Shown one piece after another: positions 6,452 through 8,708 of a DNA stretch of 8,708 nucleotides. Made by a program: the position numbers and the translations under genes. Within the stretch, counting starts at the first letter, position 1. Every line of letters begins with the position of its first letter. Where the stretch lies: the NCBI GenBank assembly GCA_009843585.1, contig VYDC01000160.1, positions 1 through 8,708 of the forward strand, given 5' to 3'. Source of the stretch: Chloroflexota bacterium (GTDB lineage: Bacteria; Chloroflexota; Dehalococcoidia; UBA2979). The notes under the pieces are model-generated. The model was not told the DNA's origin, ran no database searches, and worked only from the letters and a program-made list of their open reading frames with translations.

Positions 6452-7543
6452 CTAGTCGGGCGGGGGGGCGTCGTCCTCGCCCTGCCCCGAGTCGAATCCG
6501 TAGAGCGCGGCGAGATCGGGATCCCGCTCGGCGAGCCGGCGAGCGGTGGTCAGCATCACCTGCGCCTGCTTGTAGGTCGCGTCGTCCTGCATCTTCCCGT
6601 CGAGCATGATCACGCCCGAACCGTCGCCCATCGCCTCCGCGATGCGGCGCGCGAAGGCGACCTCGTCGGCGGGCGGGGAGAAGACCCTCTTGGCGATCTC
6701 GATCTGGCTGGGATGGATCGACCACGCGCCGACGCATCCCATGAGGAAGGCGTTGCGGAACTGGTCCTCGCAGGCCACCGGGTCGGCGATGTCGCCGAAG
6801 GGGCCGTAGAACGGGTAGCAGCCCGCCGCGTTACAGGCGTCCACCATCCGGGCCATCGTGTAGTGCCAGAGATCCTGCTGCGCGGTGGGTCGCGGCGCGT
6901 CCGCGTCGGAGGGATCCGGGTCGGTCCTGACGACGTAGCCCGGGTGCCCTCCGCCGACGCGCGTCGTCTTCATGCGCCGCGACGCGGCGAGATCGGCGGG
7001 GCCCAGGCTCATCCCCTGCATGCGCGGGCTCGAGGTGGCGATCTCCTCGACGTTGGCGACGCCGATCGCCGTCTCCAGGACGGCGTGCACCAGGAGCGGC
7101 TCGCGGACCCCGTGCTTCGCCTCGAGCTGCGCGAGCAGCTGATCGAGGAAGGTGATGTCCCACGGCCCGTTCACCTTCGGGAGCATGATCACCTCGAGCC
7201 GGTCGCCGATCGCCGCCACCAGCTCGGTGATGTCGTCGAGGAACCAGGGGGAGTCGAGGCTGTTGACGCGGGTCCAGAGCGCCGTGTCGCCGAAGTCGTT
7301 CTCCCGTGCGACCTCGATGAGGCCGGCCCGCGCCTCCTCCTTCTTGTCGGAGGCGATGGCGTCCTCGAGGTTGCCGAGCAGGACGTCGACCTGGGGGATG
7401 ATCTGCGGGATCCGCGCGCGCATGCGGGGGTGGCTCGGATCGAAGAAGTGGATCATCCGCATCGGCCGCGCCGGGATCTCGCGGGGTGGTTGCGGCGCGC
7501 CGATCGCGAGCGGCTCGGTGAAGGCGCGCGGGTTGCGCAGCAT
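6452..7543 (-). CDS. mcl: L-malyl-CoA/beta-methylmalyl-CoA lyase (HpcH/HpaI, citrate lyase beta superfamily)
   Basis: The lyase cleaves beta-methylmalyl-CoA to glyoxylate and propionyl-CoA and interconverts L-malyl-CoA with acetyl-CoA and glyoxylate, using Mg2+. The 363-residue protein is a TIM barrel with PLAIGAP (11-17), GNLEDAI (57-63), LWTRVN with Arg92, LPKV (121-124), HAVLETAIG with metal ligand Glu157, SLGPADLA with metal ligand Asp184, MKTTRVGGGHPGY (191-203), FYGPFGD (245-251) and the C-terminal DGKMQDDAT lid (315-323). The last blocks match Chloroflexus Mcl closely as I recall it. The last 13 residues are an acidic, proline-ending tail. The ATG at 7543 is chosen over an in-frame GTG at 7591: it has GGAAGG 6 bases upstream, family proteins begin there, and the GTG coincides with the predicted transcription start. 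It is the first gene of a five-gene operon. Confidence 0.93.
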   Translation of the reverse strand: MLRNPRAFTEPLAIGAPQPPREIPARPMRMIHFFDPSHPRMRARIPQIIPQVDVLLGNLEDAIASDKKEEARAGLIEVARENDFGDTALWTRVNSLDSPWFLDDITELVAAIGDRLEVIMLPKVNGPWDITFLDQLLAQLEAKHGVREPLLVHAVLETAIGVANVEEIATSSPRMQGMSLGPADLAASRRMKTTRVGGGHPGYVVRTDPDPSDADAPRPTAQQDLWHYTMARMVDACNAAGCYPFYGPFGDIADPVACEDQFRNAFLMGCVGAWSIHPSQIEIAKRVFSPPADEVAFARRIAEAMGDGSGVIMLDGKMQDDATYKQAQVMLTTARRLAERDPDLAALYGFDSGQGEDDAPPPD

Positions 7544-7549
7544 GCGGGA

Positions 7550-7555
7550 CCTTCC
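7550..7555 (-). promoter_or_regulatory. Ribosome binding site of mcl
   Basis: GGAAGG on the minus strand ends 6 bases before the ATG at 7543. It supports the shorter mcl product over the one 16 residues longer that would begin at GTG 7591, whose extra residues (MSRRGCPPRRPTGRSR) look non-family. Confidence 0.6.
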
Positions 7556-7594
7556 GGTGGGGCGCCGCGGCGGGCATCCCCGGCGCGACACGCG

Positions 7595-7623
7595 ACGCTA
7601 TCCCTCGCCCGCGCCCCCGTCAA
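7595..7623 (-). promoter_or_regulatory. Candidate sigma-70-type promoter of the mcl operon
   Basis: On the minus strand, TTGACG (7623-7618, five of six matches to the -35 consensus) is followed by a 17-base spacer and TAGCGT (7600-7595), a weak -10 that keeps the key first T, second A and last T. A transcript would begin near 7588 and carry a leader of about 45 bases before the mcl ATG. It lies in the 110-base gap after the membrane-protein gene, the only gap in the minus-strand block large enough for a promoter. No operator is evident. Confidence 0.45.
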
Positions 7624-7626
7624 CCT

Positions 7627-7651
7627 GACGCGGCCGGGCGCGCGCCGCGTC
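7627..7651 (-). terminator. GC-rich hairpin after the membrane-protein gene, possible terminator
   Basis: GACGCGGC (7627-7634) and GCCGCGTC (7644-7651) are exact reverse complements around a 9-base loop, giving an 8-bp stem that begins 2 bases after the stop codon at 7654. No U-tract follows on the minus strand. It could still end transcription of the upstream gene, since U-less hairpins are reported in high-GC bacteria, and it ends 3 bases before the candidate -35 box of mcl. Chance pairing is a real alternative at this base composition. Confidence 0.4.
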
Positions 7652-7653
7652 TC

Positions 7654-8688
7654 TCAGGGAGCGCTCGGAGAGGGTTTGCGCAGCTCCGAGCGCTCGAAGG
7701 CGGCGCGCAGGAGCGCCGCCGGCAGGACCAGCGCCGCGCCGGCCGCGGCGAGCACGATGCCGTTCCACAGCGGGATGAGCGCTAGGTCGCGCGCGATCCG
7801 CAGGTAGGCGTCGAGGAGCGGGCCCTCGACGCTTCCGACGGAGAGCGCGAGCCGCAGGCCGAGCGAGCCGGCCGCCACCAGCAGCCCGGACGCGAGCAGC
7901 GCCGCGCCGAGTCCGAGCACGCCGCCGAAGCCGCGCGGGAGCACGAGCACGGCGGCGCCGAGGAGCGCCGCCGCGACGACGAGCCGGGTGCGCCATTCCT
8001 GCCAGCCCTCGTGGGCGGACGCGGTGAGCCCGTCCAGCAGGACGGCGACCGCGCCGGCCGTGGAGAGCCGCTCGACCACGGGAGGCGCGATCCCCCCCTC
8101 GGCGAGCGCGGCGCGGCCGTCGGCCCGGATGCGCGAGACGCTGCGCTCCACCAGGGCGTCGCGCATCCGGGCGCGGTTCCCGCTCGCCGCCGCCTCCGTC
8201 GTGAGCGACACGCCCATGACCGGGTACCCCGGCACGGCGATCCCCGAGCCGGGCGCGGCGTCCGCCGCCGCGTCGCTGATCGTCTCGAAGTGCAGGTCGA
8301 TGAGCGCCTCGGGCTCCGCTATCGCGTCGACGGCGTTCCCGAGGGCCGGCCGCGCGACCTCATCGCTGGTGGCCTCGGCGAGGGAGTGCACGGCGAGCGC
8401 GGCCGCCGCCGCTCCGACGAGCGCGACGGCCGCGATCCACGCGACGGTGTTGCGGATCGCGAGCCAGCGCTCGCGCCGCAGCTCGCGCGGGATCGCGCGC
8501 TCCTCCCGCGGGCGCGGGAAGAAGTACTCGCCGTCCTCCGTCACGACGGGGGCCGGCCGGTCGCCGCGCTCGGACGGGTCGGGCGGGGACGCCTCTCTCC
8601 GCCGCGGCGCCCTCGCGGGGGTGTCGTCGGCCGCCTCCGGGTCGGCGTCGCCGAAGTCGAGTCGCTCCTGCCGCGGGGGCTCGCTCAC
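7654..8688 (-). CDS. Four-helix membrane protein of unknown function
   Basis: I do not recognise a family for this 344-residue protein. Residues 1-78 are hydrophilic, Pro/Arg/Asp-rich and probably disordered in the cytoplasm, ending in a basic stretch (RELRRERWLAIRN, 68-80). Predicted membrane segments are about 81-103, 234-250, 256-279 and 303-327. By the positive-inside rule the region 105-233 lies outside the membrane as a mixed, partly helical domain without cysteines. The C-terminus (RAAFERSELRK) is cytoplasmic. The start is GTG at 8688 with GGTGGAG just upstream. Bases 8708-8685 read as seven sense codons plus TGA overlapping this GTG, so an upstream gene may be translationally coupled, but that lies outside the window. 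The gene is separated from mcl by 110 bases holding a hairpin and a promoter-like sequence, so it is probably not part of the metabolic operon. Confidence 0.85.
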   Translation of the reverse strand: MSEPPRQERLDFGDADPEAADDTPARAPRRREASPPDPSERGDRPAPVVTEDGEYFFPRPREERAIPRELRRERWLAIRNTVAWIAAVALVGAAAAALAVHSLAEATSDEVARPALGNAVDAIAEPEALIDLHFETISDAAADAAPGSGIAVPGYPVMGVSLTTEAAASGNRARMRDALVERSVSRIRADGRAALAEGGIAPPVVERLSTAGAVAVLLDGLTASAHEGWQEWRTRLVVAAALLGAAVLVLPRGFGGVLGLGAALLASGLLVAAGSLGLRLALSVGSVEGPLLDAYLRIARDLALIPLWNGIVLAAAGAALVLPAALLRAAFERSELRKPSPSAP

Positions 8689-8708
8689 GGCTCCACCGCG
8701 ACCAGCGC

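Noticed and set aside
6452..7543. Citrate lyase beta subunit (CitE) or citryl-CoA lyase
   Set aside because: The GPADLAASR, MKTTRVGGGHP and DGKMQDDAT blocks and the length fit malyl-CoA/beta-methylmalyl-CoA lyases better than the shorter CitE proteins, and no citrate lyase alpha or acyl-carrier gene is present.
7544..7591. Longer mcl form from GTG 7591
   Set aside because: The 16 extra residues are Arg/Pro-rich and unlike family N-termini, and the GTG coincides with the predicted transcription start; ATG 7543 has a better ribosome site.
5273..7807. An 844-codon open frame on the plus strand, opposite mcl and the ligase genes
   Set aside because: It lies antisense to genes with clear family motifs, its translation is Arg/Asp/His/Gly-biased with no recognisable domain, and long empty frames are expected opposite GC-rich coding sequence.
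8685..8708. Tail of a further minus-strand gene ending in TGA overlapping the GTG at 8688
   Set aside because: Only seven sense codons are visible before the window edge, too few to call a gene; recorded as a possibility under the membrane protein.

Overview
The window is very G+C-rich and almost wholly coding. It reads as chromosomal DNA of a high-GC bacterium, most likely an actinobacterium or a neighbouring lineage. Support for that is the base composition, frequent GTG starts, and a ribose-5-phosphate isomerase B of the mycobacterial (Glu-containing GGSGNGE) type. The lyase gene resembles the Chloroflexus enzyme as I remember it, so the phylum is not certain. I see no mobile element, tRNA, rRNA or CRISPR array.

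Layout: two gene blocks converge on a 34-base gap at 3525-3558. The plus-strand block (1-3524) encodes mesaconyl-CoA hydratase (mch), methylsuccinyl-CoA dehydrogenase (mcd), ribose-5-phosphate isomerase B (rpiB) and a 93-residue protein of unknown function. The minus-strand block is transcribed from about 7590 down to 3559. It encodes L-malyl-CoA/beta-methylmalyl-CoA lyase (mcl), the beta and alpha subunits of a succinyl-CoA-synthetase-family ligase, a 75-residue FixX-like ferredoxin and a non-haem ferritin. These five genes are tightly packed (gaps of 15, 2, -1 and 9 bases). A candidate promoter (TTGACG, 17 bases, TAGCGT) lies in front of mcl. Upstream of that, on the same strand, is a four-helix membrane protein of unknown function.

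How the genes fit together: Mcd, Mch and Mcl catalyse three consecutive late steps of the ethylmalonyl-CoA pathway. These run methylsuccinyl-CoA to mesaconyl-CoA to beta-methylmalyl-CoA to glyoxylate plus propionyl-CoA. Mcl enzymes also interconvert malyl-CoA with acetyl-CoA plus glyoxylate. A CoA ligase directly behind mcl is therefore best read as a malate-CoA ligase. It could release malate from malyl-CoA with ATP gain, or activate malate as in the serine cycle. This substrate is inferred from context and is not proven. The FixX-like ferredoxin may belong to the electron route from acyl-CoA dehydrogenases (ETF/ETF-quinone oxidoreductase) or may serve the adjacent ferritin. The pathway's entry enzymes (crotonyl-CoA carboxylase/reductase, ethylmalonyl-CoA mutase) are not in the window.

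The points most worth following up are the divergent ligase pair, whose motifs recall ATP-citrate lyase/citryl-CoA synthetase as well as malate thiokinase, and the ferredoxin-ferritin pair embedded in a carbon-assimilation operon.
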